The position numbers and the translations under genes were made by a program. DNA of 22,159 bases from Candidatus Cloacimonadota bacterium (GTDB lineage Bacteria; Cloacimonadota; Cloacimonadia; Cloacimonadales; Cloacimonadaceae): positions 1-22,159 of the forward strand of contig DAHVPA010000006.1 of NCBI GenBank assembly GCA_027318525.1, in the 5' to 3' direction. The notes beneath the pieces are model-generated. The model was not told the DNA's origin. It saw nothing but the letters and a program-made list of their open reading frames with translations, and made no database searches. Positions 21,770 to 22,159 of the stretch are shown here, one piece after another; positions within the stretch are counted from its first letter, which is position 1; every line of letters begins with the position of its first letter.

Positions 21770-22159
21770 TTATGGTGTGACGATTTCATCTTCTTTATAC
21801 AGCTTCAAATTTATGATGTTACCGGTATCGTCATACTGCTTCCATTCGCCATCTTTCTTACCATATAAATAGGAACCTTCAGTTAGTATTTTGCCAGTGG
21901 CATCACTGATTGTCCAGATACCGGTTTTGGCATCGTCAAGATAGCAACCCTGATGTAACAGACCATCTGCAGACCATTCTTTCCAACTACCGTTTTTCTT
22001 CCCGGCAACATATGTGCCGGTGTGACACGCCTTGCCGTTAGAATCGCTGCAAGACCATTCTCCTTCGCGCACACCATTTATGTATGGACCGGTCTCAGTG
22101 TGCCCATCCGGATAATACTCAGACCATTTGCCATGCTTCATGTCGTTGCGCATATTACC
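21770..22159 (-). CDS. MORN-repeat (YwqK-like) protein, 3' part only
   Basis: The frame is open to the edge of the window and ends with TAA at 21772-21770, giving about 129 visible residues. They form five copies of a 23-24-residue MORN-type repeat with pattern G-x-Y-x(5)-G-x-W: GNMRNDMKHGKW, GPYINGVREGEW, GTYVAGKKNGSW, GCYLDDAKTGIW and GSYLYGKKDGEW. Because the first copy starts at the window edge before the ATG at 22153, that ATG is probably internal and the gene longer. Such proteins are often annotated as YwqK-family antitoxins, but no toxin gene is visible and repeats of this kind have many roles, so function is left open. No terminator is seen after it. Confidence 0.85.
   Translation of the reverse strand, partial: GNMRNDMKHGKWSEYYPDGHTETGPYINGVREGEWSCSDSNGKACHTGTYVAGKKNGSWKEWSADGLLHQGCYLDDAKTGIWTISDATGKILTEGSYLYGKKDGEWKQYDDTGNIINLKLYKEDEIVTP

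Noticed and set aside
21647..21868. Plus-strand frame of 73 codons in the intergenic region.
   Set aside because: It overlaps the MORN gene on the other strand, has no ribosome site before its ATG and an unlikely Trp/Cys/Ile-rich composition.

Overview
The window is a gene-dense bacterial chromosome segment in which every supported gene lies on the minus strand, so transcription runs from the high-numbered end to base 1. The gene set suggests a Gram-negative bacterium of the FCB group. The best guess is Candidatus Cloacimonadota (Cloacimonetes) or a close relative. The reasons are an archaeal/eukaryal-type (type 3) prolyl-tRNA synthetase, a very large gingipain-family (C25) protein with a type IX secretion-like C-terminal domain, a PorV-like outer-membrane protein, a Cys-lipoprotein and a tyrosine kinase with a terminal tyrosine cluster. 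This placement is inference and was not tested by any search.

Layout in the direction of transcription. (a) 22159-21770: the 3' part of a MORN-repeat protein that enters from outside the window. (b) 21769-21137: about 630 bp without a supported gene. It holds an AT-rich block of phased 11-bp repeats, a 22-bp perfect dyad and two good tandem sigma70-type promoters facing proS. (c) 21136-10289: proS, cinA (ATGA overlap with purD), purD, a 1668-residue C25 peptidase/PorU-like protein, a PorV-like barrel and a lipoprotein, all with gaps of 20 bp or less or overlaps. This looks like one transcription unit combining housekeeping genes with a surface-secretion module. (d) 10288-10082: an intergenic region with a 94-bp imperfect inverted repeat followed by a near-consensus promoter. 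(e) 10081-1: an SLBB protein and a Wzc-like tyrosine kinase, then ispE, prs, rplY (ctc), pth, rpsF, ssb, rpsR, a DUF2232 membrane protein, rplI, a membrane protein of unknown function, a DUF721/DciA-like protein, rpe and the 5' third of ffh. Spacing is tight (the largest gap is 41 bp before pth) and there are many overlaps.

How the genes fit together: the rpsF-ssb-rpsR-DUF2232-rplI block is the widely conserved ribosomal protein/SSB cluster, extended upstream by translation and precursor genes (pth, rplY, prs, ispE). The two envelope modules each sit inside or at the head of housekeeping operons: SLBB plus BY-kinase for polysaccharide export control, and C25/PorU-like plus PorV-like for surface protein secretion and attachment. 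The most notable points are the C25-PorV pair, which resembles porU-porV of the Bacteroidota type IX system, and the run of 13 tyrosine codons at the kinase C-terminus just before and overlapping the ispE start region.
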